From positions 248,001 to 312,000 of the forward strand of contig JAHLLG010000003.1 of NCBI GenBank assembly GCA_020444275.1: a DNA stretch of 64,000 nucleotides. Reading direction: 5' to 3'. The notes beneath the pieces are model-generated. The model searched no databases. It had not been told where the DNA came from and was given only the letters and a program-made list of their open reading frames with translations. A program made the position numbers and the translations under genes. This document shows, in pieces, positions 10,924-20,928 of the stretch; position 1 is the stretch's first letter; each line of letters opens with the position of its first letter. The stretch comes from Bacteroidota bacterium. GTDB taxonomy: Bacteria > Bacteroidota > Bacteroidia > Bacteroidales > UBA12077.

Positions 10924-10940
10924 ATGGCATGAGTTTTCCA
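10924..10940 (+). promoter_or_regulatory. Sigma54-like promoter of the BON/encapsulin operon
   Basis: ATGGCATGAGTTTTCCA; GG-N10-CC geometry, close to TTGGCAC-N5-TTGCA; TSS expected ~10951. Confidence 0.55.
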
Positions 10941-10993
10941 ATATAATATCAAAAAAAAAGTAAAATATAATGGTTAAAATAAAAACTCAGGTT

Positions 10994-12487
10994 ATGAAAC
11001 TTTTAAAATCACTTCTAATTAGTTTAATTTTTTTAATGGCCATAAACGTTTATGGTCAAGAAACTGCTGTTCCTTCCGATAAGGAAGTAAGCTACGCAGT
11101 AGAACAAGAAATGCTTTTTAATAAAACAACTTCTTCGCATTTAATTGATGTATCAACCGTGAATGGAATTGTCACTTTATCCGGACAAGTAAATAACATG
11201 CTGGAAATGGATAAAGCTGTGCAAATTGCACGAACGGTTAAAGGAGTTAGAGGTGTAATAAACCAAATCGAAGTTCTTGCTCCCGACAGATCAAATGACC
11301 AATTAGAAAAAGATATTACGGAGGCTCTAGTTCGCGATCCGGCTACAGAAGCGTTTGAGATAACCGTTGATGCAAATAACGGTGTAGTTACACTCAACGG
11401 ATTGGTTGAATCGTGGCAGGAGAAAAGACTTGCAGGTTATGTAGTTAAAGGTGTCATCGGAGTTAAAGGAATCAAAAATCAAATTACTGTAGATACTAAA
11501 TCCAGAAGATCTGATGCTGATATTAAAAATGACATAAAAAAAACAATTAATAACGATGTTCGAATAGATGGTGCTTTAATAGATGTTGAAGTTATTGAAG
11601 GACGAGTTTATTTAAGTGGTGTTGTTGGCAGTGCTAACGAACGAGTTGTTGCAAATGCAGTTGCATGGACAAATGGTGTAGTGGCTGTTGACGATTCTGA
11701 TATTAAAATTAAAGACTGGGCCAGAAACGAAAATCTTCGAATGCAGAAGTATAATATAAGAACAGATATAGAAATTAAGGATGCCATTCTGGATGCGTTC
11801 TCATACGATCCGCGAGTGTCATCTTTCACACCTGATGTATCGGTTAGCAACGGCGAGGTTACGCTTTCTGGAAAGGTAAGTAACTTAAAAGCCAAAAGAG
11901 CCGCCGAAAGCGATGCTAAAAATATTGTAGGCGTTGTTAGCGTGAAAAATTACATAAAAGTAAGAACTGCAAACATCCCAGATAATGAGGATCTTACAAT
12001 GAATATACACAATGCTTTGCTACGCGATCCTATGATCGATCGATGGAATATTGAAGTAACTGCAAATAACGGTGTTGTGTATTTGGATGGAATGGTAGAT
12101 TCTTATTACGATAAATTTCATATCGAAGATATAGCATCCAAGGAAAAAGGTGTTGTGGCTATCGAAAATAATATAAAAATTCGTGATGATAATGATTATC
12201 ACTATTACGACTACTACGATTGGAATTCATATTACCCTATTTATCAGGTTGACACAAGAACAGCTTATATCGACGATGAAACATTGAAAAAGGATATTGA
12301 AGATCGCTTATGGTGGTCGCCTTATGTTAACCAGGACGAAATTACGGTTAAAGTTGATAACGGAACAGCTATCTTAAGTGGTACCGTGGAAACCAGAAGA
12401 GAGAAAAAACAAGCATTAGTTAATGCTTTAGAAGCTGGTCCCAAAGATGTGGTTAACAATATAGCAGTACAAAAATTTGAAAAGTAG
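10994..12487 (+). CDS. Exported protein with six BON domains
   Basis: Six repeats of the form I...L..D......I.V...NGVV.L.G.V......A.......GV..V.N.I.V; likely start at the internal ATG 10994 (track ORF from 10970), followed by a signal peptide. Confidence 0.88.
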   Translation: MKLLKSLLISLIFLMAINVYGQETAVPSDKEVSYAVEQEMLFNKTTSSHLIDVSTVNGIVTLSGQVNNMLEMDKAVQIARTVKGVRGVINQIEVLAPDRSNDQLEKDITEALVRDPATEAFEITVDANNGVVTLNGLVESWQEKRLAGYVVKGVIGVKGIKNQITVDTKSRRSDADIKNDIKKTINNDVRIDGALIDVEVIEGRVYLSGVVGSANERVVANAVAWTNGVVAVDDSDIKIKDWARNENLRMQKYNIRTDIEIKDAILDAFSYDPRVSSFTPDVSVSNGEVTLSGKVSNLKAKRAAESDAKNIVGVVSVKNYIKVRTANIPDNEDLTMNIHNALLRDPMIDRWNIEVTANNGVVYLDGMVDSYYDKFHIEDIASKEKGVVAIENNIKIRDDNDYHYYDYYDWNSYYPIYQVDTRTAYIDDETLKKDIEDRLWWSPYVNQDEITVKVDNGTAILSGTVETRREKKQALVNALEAGPKDVVNNIAVQKFEK

Positions 12488-12511
12488 AATCTTAATAAAA
12501 TATACGATTAT

Positions 12512-13276
12512 ATGGAACGATTAAAAAACAAAACAGCGATTATTACAGGAGGATCTGGAGGAATTGGTAAAGCAACCGCAAAAATCTTTACACAGGAAGG
12601 AGCTAAGGTTTTATTAGTAGACGTTGATAAAGATTCGCTTATCAAAGCAAAAGAAGAAATTGGAAGTTCAAATATAGATTATGTTGTTGCTGATGTAACA
12701 AATAGTAAAGATGTTGCAAATTATGCCAAGGTTGCAAAAGATTACCTGGGTAACGTAGATATTTTCTTTAATAATGCGGGTGTTGAAGGTCAGGTAAAAC
12801 CTATAACCGAGTACCCCGAAGAGGAATTCCAAAAGGTAATTGATGTAAATGTAAAAGGTGTTTGGCTTGGATTAAAACATATTATTCCATTAATGAATGG
12901 TGCGAAGGGTGGTAGTATTATTATTACATCTTCGGTTGCCGGATTAATGGGAACAGCAAATGTATCCCCGTATGTAGCAAGTAAGCACGCAACCATTGGA
13001 ATAATGAAAAGTGTTGCACTAGAATGTGCTCCTAAAAAAATTAGAGTAAATACGATCAATCCATCACCAGTTGATAACAGGATGATGCGCTCGCTTGAAG
13101 ACGGTTTTGCTCCGGGTAAAGCCGATGAAGCAAAAAAATCATTTGAGCAGGCAATTCCTTTGGGAAGATATGCAGAATCCGAAGAGATAGGAGATTTAGC
13201 ATTATTCCTTGCAAGTGATGAAAGTAAATTCATTACAGGTACAGTAATGACAATAGATGGAGGAATGACTGCGTAA
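12512..13276 (+). CDS. SDR family oxidoreductase
   Basis: TGGSGGIGKATAK, NNAGVEG, YVASKHATIG, C-terminal GTVMTIDGGMTA. Confidence 0.92.
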   Translation: MERLKNKTAIITGGSGGIGKATAKIFTQEGAKVLLVDVDKDSLIKAKEEIGSSNIDYVVADVTNSKDVANYAKVAKDYLGNVDIFFNNAGVEGQVKPITEYPEEEFQKVIDVNVKGVWLGLKHIIPLMNGAKGGSIIITSSVAGLMGTANVSPYVASKHATIGIMKSVALECAPKKIRVNTINPSPVDNRMMRSLEDGFAPGKADEAKKSFEQAIPLGRYAESEEIGDLALFLASDESKFITGTVMTIDGGMTA

Positions 13277-13308
13277 GAATTAGATTTTAACATAAAATAT
13301 AAATTATT

Positions 13309-13911
13309 ATGGCTTTTAAATTACCAGAACTAGGATTCGATTACGATGCATTAGAACCATATATCGATGCACAAACCATGGAAATTCACCATTCGAAACA
13401 CCATGCAGGATATTTGAAAAAGTTCAATGCAGCGATAGAAGGAACTGAACTCGAAGAGATGAAACCTTCCGATATTTTTGCCGAAGTATCAAAATACAAT
13501 GATGCAGTAAGAAATAACGGAGGTGGATTTTTTAATCATGCTCTTTTTTGGAAGTTTTTAACTCCAAATGCTCACGAAAATCTGGATAAAGATTTGGCTG
13601 ATGCCATTACCAAATATTTTGGTTCGCTGGAAAATTTAAAAGAAGAGTTTTCTAATGCGGCAGCCACACAATTTGGATCTGGTTGGGCATGGTTACTAAA
13701 AAAAGATGATGGAGAATTGGTAGTAACATCTTCTCCTAATCAGGATAATCCGTTAATGGATATTGCACCCATAAAAGGTACGCCTATCTTATGTATTGAT
13801 GTATGGGAACATGCTTATTATTTAAAATATCAAAATAAAAGACCCGATTACATTCAGGCATTTTGGAAGGTAGTGAATTGGGACAAAGTAGCAGAATTGT
13901 ATCACAAATAA
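13309..13911 (+). CDS. sod: Fe/Mn superoxide dismutase
   Basis: [61 protein letters not shown]. Confidence 0.96.
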   Translation: MAFKLPELGFDYDALEPYIDAQTMEIHHSKHHAGYLKKFNAAIEGTELEEMKPSDIFAEVSKYNDAVRNNGGGFFNHALFWKFLTPNAHENLDKDLADAITKYFGSLENLKEEFSNAAATQFGSGWAWLLKKDDGELVVTSSPNQDNPLMDIAPIKGTPILCIDVWEHAYYLKYQNKRPDYIQAFWKVVNWDKVAELYHK

Positions 13912-13923
13912 AAACAAAATAAA

Positions 13924-14214
13924 ATGAAAGATTATCACGAAAATCCGGAAAAATTAAGTTCAGAAACAAGAGATTTTACTCGGGCACTTAATTCGTTAAA
14001 AGAAGAAATCGAAGCCATTGATTGGTATCAGCAACGTATGGATGTTGCATCCGATCAGCAACTTAAGAAAATTTTAAAGCATAACCGAGACGAAGAGATG
14101 GAACACGCTTGTATGGTCTTGGAATGGTTGAGAAGAAACATGGACAGTTGGGACAGTATGCTTAAAACTTATCTTTTTACCGAAAAAGAAATTACTAAAA
14201 TTGAAGATGAATAA
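13924..14214 (+). CDS. Encapsulated-ferritin-like (EncFtn) protein, short form
   Basis: EEIEAIDWYQQRMD and HNRDEEMEHACMVLEWLRRN ferroxidase signature of EncFtn, then LKTYLFTEKEITKIEDE-stop; immediately upstream of encapsulin. Confidence 0.9.
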   Translation: MKDYHENPEKLSSETRDFTRALNSLKEEIEAIDWYQQRMDVASDQQLKKILKHNRDEEMEHACMVLEWLRRNMDSWDSMLKTYLFTEKEITKIEDE

Positions 14215-14325
14215 CTTAGTATTTACTAAGGTAAAAACGAAAACTAAATGAATAATCTAGCAGCATAGCTTCAATAAAAGCTATCTGCCAGGTTAATCTA
14301 CTAATCTTTAAAAAACACAAATAAA

Positions 14326-15126
14326 ATGAATATTTTAAAGAAACAGATAGCGCCTTTATCTGATAAGGCGTGGAAAGAGATAACAGATCAATCATCAGAG
14401 ATATTTAATATTTACCTTACCGCCAGAAACTTTGTCGATATTGATGGCCCAAATGGATTAGAATATGGAGGTGTTTCTACTGGTAGATTACTACAAACCG
14501 GTAAGGAGATTAAAGAAGGTGTAAACTTTGGCTTGCGTGAAATAATGCCACTTGTAGAAATACGTAAACCTTTTGAACTAGACATTTGGGAAATGGACAA
14601 TGTTGAACGTGGTGCTTTAGATGTAGATATGGATCCGGTGGTTAAAGCTGCCAAACAGGTAGCACTTTTCGAAGAGGATTTAATCTATAAAGGATTCAAG
14701 GAAGGAAACGTTCTGGGACTTGAGAAAAGCTCAATACACCCCAAGGTTACTTTACCTGGAGATCCAAAGAAAGTATTGAAAGTAATTGGTGAACAGGTAA
14801 CTAACTTCGAAAAACATGGTGTGGAAGGACCATTTACTCTTGTTGTTAACGATAAAAAATGGCAGGAACTGGCTAGTTTAGAAAATGGTTATCCATTAGT
14901 TAAGCAATTAGAAGAGGTAATTAATGTAAAAGTGTCTATCAATCATGGAAATTATAAATCATTCTTGATTTCAGAACGCGGTGGCGATTTTGAATTGTCT
15001 ATCGGGCAGGATATTTCTATTGGTTATGATAGTCATGATTCTGAAAAAGTAAAGCTATATTTTACCGAATCATTTACCTTCAGAGTAATTAGTCCTGAAG
15101 CAGTAATTGTTTTAGAAAATTCATAG
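14326..15126 (+). CDS. Family 1 encapsulin shell protein
   Basis: MNILKKQIAPLSDKAWKEITDQSSEIFNIYLTARNFVDIDGPNG..., HK97-fold encapsulin signature (WEMDNVERGALDVDMDPVVKAAKQVALFEEDLIYKG). Confidence 0.95.
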   Translation: MNILKKQIAPLSDKAWKEITDQSSEIFNIYLTARNFVDIDGPNGLEYGGVSTGRLLQTGKEIKEGVNFGLREIMPLVEIRKPFELDIWEMDNVERGALDVDMDPVVKAAKQVALFEEDLIYKGFKEGNVLGLEKSSIHPKVTLPGDPKKVLKVIGEQVTNFEKHGVEGPFTLVVNDKKWQELASLENGYPLVKQLEEVINVKVSINHGNYKSFLISERGGDFELSIGQDISIGYDSHDSEKVKLYFTESFTFRVISPEAVIVLENS

Positions 15127-15130
15127 TAGC

Positions 15131-16069
15131 ATGAAAGTTCTTACAATAACCATGAATCCTGTTATCGATAAAACTACAACAGCAGAAATGGTTATGCCAC
15201 ATAAAAAGATCAGATGTCAATCTCCAACTTACGAACCGGGTGGTGGGGGAATTAATGTCTCCCGGGCCATCCATAAGTTGGGAGGATCATCTGTTGCATG
15301 GTACATAGCGGGTGGAAAGAGTGGAGACTTGCTTAACGAACTTCTGGAACAAGAAGGGATTGAACAAAGAATGTTTAATTCAGGAAAAGATATTAGAGAG
15401 AATCTTTTGGTTTACAGCAAAAGTACAAACGAAAATTACAGGATTACCATGGCGGGTCCTGAAATGGAAGAAGAAAACTGGAAGAAGATTCTAAAAGAGC
15501 TTAAAAACCTGAGTAATACACCTGAATATATTGTAGCCAGCGGAAGCCTACCTCCTGGAGTACCAGACAATTTTTATGCACAAATAGCAAAAATTTCAAA
15601 GGATATTAATTCTAAGATGATTTTAGATACATCAGGTGAACCTTTAAAGTTAGCACTGGATGAAGGTGTTTATATGATCAAACCCAATTTAAATGAATTA
15701 GCCTTTTTATTAAATAAGAACGATCTGACAGGAATGGAAATAGAGGAGGTAGCTCATCAGTTTATTGAAAATGGTAGCTGTCAACTGCTAACTGTTTCTT
15801 TAGGTGCAAAAGGAGCAATGCTTGCTAGCAGGGAAAATCTGATTGAGTATTTTGTTCCACCGGTTATGCCGGTAAGAAGTTCTGTTGGAGCCGGTGATTC
15901 TATGATAGCCGGAATTTTGGTTGGGCTTATGAAAGATTTTTGGGGATCACAAGCAGTTCAGTATGGTGTTGCTGCAGGAACAGCTGCTACAATGACAGGT
16001 GGATCCAAACTTTGTACAAAAGAGGATACTGACAAGATATATGACTGGGTTAAAACCTACAGGTGTTAA
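15131..16069 (+). CDS. PfkB-family kinase (6-phosphofructokinase II-like)
   Basis: TITMNPVIDKTT, GGGGINVSRAIHKLGG, ASGSLPPGVP, SSVGAGDSMIAGILVGL. Confidence 0.9.
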   Translation: MKVLTITMNPVIDKTTTAEMVMPHKKIRCQSPTYEPGGGGINVSRAIHKLGGSSVAWYIAGGKSGDLLNELLEQEGIEQRMFNSGKDIRENLLVYSKSTNENYRITMAGPEMEEENWKKILKELKNLSNTPEYIVASGSLPPGVPDNFYAQIAKISKDINSKMILDTSGEPLKLALDEGVYMIKPNLNELAFLLNKNDLTGMEIEEVAHQFIENGSCQLLTVSLGAKGAMLASRENLIEYFVPPVMPVRSSVGAGDSMIAGILVGLMKDFWGSQAVQYGVAAGTAATMTGGSKLCTKEDTDKIYDWVKTYRC

Positions 16070-16866
16070 ATGTTTTGGCTAACACTTAAGTAGTGTTTTG
16101 AATAGTTTAACAAATGCTTGTCTTCGCAGTGATCCATAATGAAATTAAACCATTGTTTTTTTAGATTTGGTTTAAGATTATTGTAAAGATTCATATTTTC
16201 TCCAAAAAGACCCTCAATTCCAATCAGATGAAGTGGTTTTAAACCTGCTTCTTCAATAAACGGATTAATTTCTTCGGAAAACGAAAAGTAAGCATTGGTA
16301 AACCACTCTGTACCTTCCACAAAATTTTTGTCGGTACCTGTTTCCCATAGACTAAATACTCCTTGTTTTTCCTGAATTCCTTCCGGATTATTTTTTAGTC
16401 CGTAAAGCATAGCTGCTGTCCTTGACATAAATGCACTAAAAATATAACCACCTCTTTTTACATATTTTTTGGCATTCTTTAATATTTTTATTCTGTTATC
16501 TTTTTTTGTTAAATGATATAAGGGTCCCAGAATTAAAACCGCATCCCATAGTTCTTTTTTCCATATACCAGCGTCAAGTGCATTCGATACAGAACTGTAA
16601 AGAATATTTTGATGATTTTTTACTTTCTCGTGTGTGAGTTTTATATTATTTTCCGATAAATCATTCAATCCTAATTGGAATCCCTTTTTTAATAAAATCT
16701 CAGCGTATGTTCCGGTTCCACAGGCAATATCAAGAATTTTATCACCCGTTTTTAAATACTTTTCTATGTACTTCAGTGTTATTGGAATCTCAAACGGATT
16801 ATTCTTAAGTCGTTGATCTTCGAAAAATATGTGACTATCATAGTATTGTTCTACATCATTATTCAT
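16066..16866 (-). CDS. Class I SAM-dependent methyltransferase
   Basis: ILDIACGTGTYAEILLKKGF motif I. Confidence 0.85.
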   Translation of the reverse strand: MNNDVEQYYDSHIFFEDQRLKNNPFEIPITLKYIEKYLKTGDKILDIACGTGTYAEILLKKGFQLGLNDLSENNIKLTHEKVKNHQNILYSSVSNALDAGIWKKELWDAVLILGPLYHLTKKDNRIKILKNAKKYVKRGGYIFSAFMSRTAAMLYGLKNNPEGIQEKQGVFSLWETGTDKNFVEGTEWFTNAYFSFSEEINPFIEEAGLKPLHLIGIEGLFGENMNLYNNLKPNLKKQWFNFIMDHCEDKHLLNYSKHYLSVSQNI

Positions 16867-16895
16867 AACGTAAATTATTAGTACAACTATACATA

Positions 16896-16912
16896 ACCTA
16901 ATAACATGCCAA
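16896..16912 (-). promoter_or_regulatory. Sigma54-like promoter of the methyltransferase
   Basis: Minus strand TTGGCATGTTATTAGGT. Confidence 0.4.
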
Positions 16913-17001
16913 TAATAGATATTCGATCCGAAGTCTGATGTAGTTTCTAAGCAGTGATGGTTTTATCTAAAAATATCTGAATGCTAAACAAAATGTGTAA
17001 T

Positions 17002-17041
17002 TGAGGATTGTATGCACATAAAACTGAGGATTTTTTCCCCA
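17002..17041. promoter_or_regulatory. Tandem dyad sites between divergent promoters
   Basis: TGAGGATTGTATGCACA (17002-17018) and TGAGGATTTTTTCCCCA (17025-17041), 23 bp register. Confidence 0.45.
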
Positions 17042-17128
17042 CAAAGTATTAATTCCACGTGAGAAAGAAATAAAGATGATATATTAAAATATTGATTAGT
17101 AGCATAGTGCACTTTTCGCCTGATATTT

Positions 17129-17145
17129 TTGGTATTCATCTTGGA
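17129..17145 (+). promoter_or_regulatory. Sigma54-like promoter of the GH127 operon
   Basis: TTGGTATTCATCTTGGA, ~36 bp before ATG 17181. Confidence 0.55.
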
Positions 17146-17180
17146 GTTATTCAACCAGATAACATTGAAAAAAGAAGCAT

Positions 17181-19142
17181 ATGTATAAAATAACACAAGT
17201 TGTTATCGTCATTTTATTAATTGAACTTATATCTAGTATGAAAAACCCAGAAAGAATTAATGATCTTAGTATTTATAATTATGAACTTCTGAAAGCCGGA
17301 GCTATTGAGCCAAAAGGATGGATTAAGGAACAATTAAAACGTGATTTGCAGGAAGGTTATATAGGTAAATATGATGACGTTAATCCAACGGTTACACATG
17401 ATGTTTTTATTCATCAAAACAGAAAAAGCCGACGCCGCGTTGGTTTAAGAAAAGAGTGGTGGAGTGGCGAACATGAAGGATATTGGAAAGATGCAGTTGT
17501 CAGAATGGCTTTTCTTACCGGAAATAAGAATTATATCGAAAAATCACAAGACTGGATTAAAGAATTAAAGGAAATTACTCAAAATGGTGATTATATTGGA
17601 ATATATGCCGATTGTGATAAATCTGGTTGTCGTTTTAACCATTTAAGAGGTAATGGCGAACTCTGGACCACAAGCAGATTATTAATGGCGATATTGGCCT
17701 ATTATGAGTTTACAGATAATAAAGAAGTTTTAAAAATGGCTGAAGATGCCGCTCAGCTTATTATGAAAAGCTACAAGAATGAAAATTATTTTGCAGTTAA
17801 AGAGCGCGGTGGAGGAGTAAGTCATGGTGTTGGATTCTTCGAAAATCTTGAATGGCTCTATCGCATAACCGGTAAAAAAGAATATCTCGACTTTTCAGTA
17901 AAGTTATATCAAGATTTTAACAACGGTAAAATGCGCGATGATGACCTCACTACATTGGAATTACTGGATGAAAATAATCTTTTCGAAGGTCATGGAGCAC
18001 ATATTGCCGAAGGTTTATTTGTGCCGGAATATATAGCTTCAATAGAAGAGAGTGATCGACACGAACAAGCTGCTGATCATGTAATGATAAAACTTAATCA
18101 ACATTTGACACCTGGCGGAGCAATGCGAGCCGACGAATGGATAAAACAACGCAAAGGAACTGCCGACGAACGTTACGAATATTGCGGTATTGCCGAAATG
18201 GTGAGCCCGTTGAATAAAATGATTTCGTTTACCGGAGATATGGAGTTGGCAGATAAAATTGAAATTATGACATTTAATGCCGGACAAGGTGCGCGTTTCC
18301 CCGTGTTATCAGCATTATCATATTTAACTACCGATAATCGAATTCACATAAAGCACAGCGAGTTAATCAAACGAGAACATTATGATGCATCGCACCTGGC
18401 AGCAGCATGCTGCGCGTTAAATGGAGCACGTCTAATGCCATATTATGTTGAAGGAATGTGGATGAAAAAAGCAGACGACAATGGTATTGCCGCAGTTCTC
18501 CTGGGACCGAGTGAACTTAAAACAACAATCAATCATATTCCGGTCGAAATAGTTGAGAATACAAATTATCCGTTTTCAGATGAAATCGAATTTAAAATAA
18601 CTGCACTTAAGCCGGTTACATTTCCGTTGTACATCAGAAAACCGCATGGCTGTAAAAGTGTTCAGGTAAATAGTTCGGAAGATGCGCGTGTAAATGAAAC
18701 TGATAACTTGGTAAGAATTGAAAAAACATGGAATAAAAATGACGTAGTAAACATAAAATTCAATTTTAATATTGAGCAAATTTCTCAACCGGCTTCCAAA
18801 ACAGTAAAAGATAGTGGTGTTTATTTTAAACGAGGTCCGTTGGTTTTCGCATTACCTTTTGAAGATAAGAAAAAAACGATAAAAGAATATCGAAACAGTG
18901 GTTTTTACAGATACAAAATAACAGCTGCTGATTCATCAGGATGGCATTACAAAGTAAATACAAACGATGAATTTACATATGAGCCAAGTAGCCCGGAAGA
19001 AAAATTGCATCCTTGGGATGAGCCGATTGTAAAATTGAAAGGAACACTAAGAGACAAACAAAATAAAAAACAGGATGTTGAACTTGTACCTATGGGAAAT
19101 ACCATATTCAGGCGAGTTACATTTTCTGTTTCTCATAAATAA
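17181..19142 (+). CDS. Beta-L-arabinofuranosidase-like (GH127/DUF1680) protein
   Basis: DUF1680-like layout incl. AACCALNGARLMPYYVEGMW (double Cys) and C-terminal beta domain. Confidence 0.75.
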   Translation: MYKITQVVIVILLIELISSMKNPERINDLSIYNYELLKAGAIEPKGWIKEQLKRDLQEGYIGKYDDVNPTVTHDVFIHQNRKSRRRVGLRKEWWSGEHEGYWKDAVVRMAFLTGNKNYIEKSQDWIKELKEITQNGDYIGIYADCDKSGCRFNHLRGNGELWTTSRLLMAILAYYEFTDNKEVLKMAEDAAQLIMKSYKNENYFAVKERGGGVSHGVGFFENLEWLYRITGKKEYLDFSVKLYQDFNNGKMRDDDLTTLELLDENNLFEGHGAHIAEGLFVPEYIASIEESDRHEQAADHVMIKLNQHLTPGGAMRADEWIKQRKGTADERYEYCGIAEMVSPLNKMISFTGDMELADKIEIMTFNAGQGARFPVLSALSYLTTDNRIHIKHSELIKREHYDASHLAAACCALNGARLMPYYVEGMWMKKADDNGIAAVLLGPSELKTTINHIPVEIVENTNYPFSDEIEFKITALKPVTFPLYIRKPHGCKSVQVNSSEDARVNETDNLVRIEKTWNKNDVVNIKFNFNIEQISQPASKTVKDSGVYFKRGPLVFALPFEDKKKTIKEYRNSGFYRYKITAADSSGWHYKVNTNDEFTYEPSSPEEKLHPWDEPIVKLKGTLRDKQNKKQDVELVPMGNTIFRRVTFSVSHK

Positions 19143-19166
19143 AAATTAATACTAAAATTAAAAACG

Positions 19167-19943
19167 ATGAAAGAAAAAGTAAGCATTATTATTTGTGCAT
19201 ATAACGAAGAAGAAACCATTGAAGAGGTAGTTCGAAAATGTCATGAATACAATTCGAAAAGCGAAATTATCGTAGTTGATGATGGTTCAAGCGATAAAAC
19301 GCAGGATATTTTAAGTAACCTGAATAAGGAGATCGATTTTAAAAATATCAGGCTCCCCGAAAATAAGGGAAAAAGCAATGCTATGGTAGTTGGTGTTGAG
19401 AATGCTGAAAATGAAGTTATTCTGTTCTGGGATGCCGACGTTACAGGTATTAGAAAGGAGCATTTTGATCAGATTCTAAAACCGGTATTGGATGAGAATG
19501 CTGAAGCCGATATGGTGCTGGGCTCTCCATCGGAAACACTGATTGATTATCGGGTAAATCCATTTAAAAGTTTGACTGGTGAAAGAGCATTGTACAAAAA
19601 GGATCTGGAACCTATACTCGAAAATATAAGGGATATTCGATTTGGCGTAGAAACTTACATTAATTTGTATTTTCAGGCACATGGTAAAAAAGTGAAATAT
19701 ACCCTGTTAGATGGTTTAACACATCCAACAAAATATGGTAAAACATCACCTGCAAAAGCTACAAAAGAGTTTATTAGCGAAGGGCAGGAGATAGCAGTAA
19801 CTCTGTTAAAAAACTATGACTTGATTACTAAAACAATTGGTAACTCTTTCGAGGAGCAAGGTGAAAAATTTAAAGATTCGATTAAGAAAATGCAGGATGA
19901 TCTGAACGATAAGATACAGACTCTTTTAAGAAATAATGGATAG
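19167..19943 (+). CDS. Glycosyltransferase family 2
   Basis: VSIIICAYNEEETIEEVVRKC, IVVDDGSSDKTQDIL, LFWDADVTG. Confidence 0.92.
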   Translation: MKEKVSIIICAYNEEETIEEVVRKCHEYNSKSEIIVVDDGSSDKTQDILSNLNKEIDFKNIRLPENKGKSNAMVVGVENAENEVILFWDADVTGIRKEHFDQILKPVLDENAEADMVLGSPSETLIDYRVNPFKSLTGERALYKKDLEPILENIRDIRFGVETYINLYFQAHGKKVKYTLLDGLTHPTKYGKTSPAKATKEFISEGQEIAVTLLKNYDLITKTIGNSFEEQGEKFKDSIKKMQDDLNDKIQTLLRNNG

Positions 19944-20928
19944 AAAAAAGATATATCAGTCTATATTATTTTTTATAATTGGTGTAGCTCTTCTGTGGTT
20001 TATTTTTAGAGATACCAATCTGGAGCAAGTTAAAAACGAGCTATATAGAGTAAAGTGGTTTTGGGTTGGTGTATCTGTTTTGTTAAACTTAATAAGTCAA
20101 CTGGTAAGAGCTTTTCGTTGGAAAACCCTGTTTATACCTTTAAAATATTCACCAAAAATTTATAACCTTTTCTATGCAGTACTTGTTTTGGCATTTACAA
20201 ACCAGGTTATTCCGAGGGGTGGAGAAATTGCACGATTAGGAGTTATAAACAGGTATGAAAAGGTCCCCATGTCAAAATTATTTGGAATTGCTTTAGTTGA
20301 GCGATTAACCGATTTAATTATACTTATACTTATATTTTTAATCTTATTAATATGGCAGTTTCCAATTATTCAGAAGTTGGCAGCCTTACCACAAATTAAT
20401 TTAGAAGATATAAGCCTATTACGAATAGGCCTTATAGTGAGTGCAGTTGTGGCCGGCTTATTTCTTATTTATTACTTGATCAGGAGATTTAAACTTTTAA
20501 ATAAGTTTAGTGATAAGATAAAAAGCATTAAAAACGATTTACACGAAGGATTTACATCCATTTATCATATCAAAAATAAATTGTTGTATTTCGTTCAATC
20601 AGTTTCGATCTATGCTATTTGGTTGCTAATGTTGTATGTTTTATTCCTGGCATATCCTCCAACCGAGGATTTAAGTTTTAAAGCGGCAGCTTTTACTTTT
20701 GGATTAGCAACACTGGCCTTTTTATTACCCATACAAGCAGGTATGGGCGCATGGCATTTTGTTGTTATACAGTGTTTAATCATTTTCGGAATCGAATCCG
20801 ATGTTGGAAAGGTATTTGCTTTAATGGCGCATTCGGCCACAAACCATATTTATTTGATTACTGGAATCATTGCTTTTGTGCTGTTACCCATTTCAAATCC
20901 ACAAAAACAAACCGTTAAGAATGATTAG
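19936..20928 (+). CDS. Lysylphosphatidylglycerol synthase TM-region/UPF0104 flippase-like membrane protein
   Basis: Multi-TM; NQVIPRGGEIARLGVINRYEKVPMSKLFGIALVERLTDL motif; 8-bp overlap with GT2. Confidence 0.85.
   Translation: MDRKKIYQSILFFIIGVALLWFIFRDTNLEQVKNELYRVKWFWVGVSVLLNLISQLVRAFRWKTLFIPLKYSPKIYNLFYAVLVLAFTNQVIPRGGEIARLGVINRYEKVPMSKLFGIALVERLTDLIILILIFLILLIWQFPIIQKLAALPQINLEDISLLRIGLIVSAVVAGLFLIYYLIRRFKLLNKFSDKIKSIKNDLHEGFTSIYHIKNKLLYFVQSVSIYAIWLLMLYVLFLAYPPTEDLSFKAAAFTFGLATLAFLLPIQAGMGAWHFVVIQCLIIFGIESDVGKVFALMAHSATNHIYLITGIIAFVLLPISNPQKQTVKND

Noticed and set aside
11092-11895. 101-aa and 95-aa minus-strand ORFs
   Set aside because: Antisense to the BON protein; no supporting features.
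12790-13293. 167-aa minus-strand ORF
   Set aside because: Antisense to a well-supported SDR gene; no family signature, low-complexity shadow ORF.
14282-14325. Hidden encapsulation peptide or extra small ORF between EncFtn and encapsulin
   Set aside because: All three forward frames read; only a short MNNLVFTKVKTKTK peptide (about 14206-14250) without a targeting-peptide motif.
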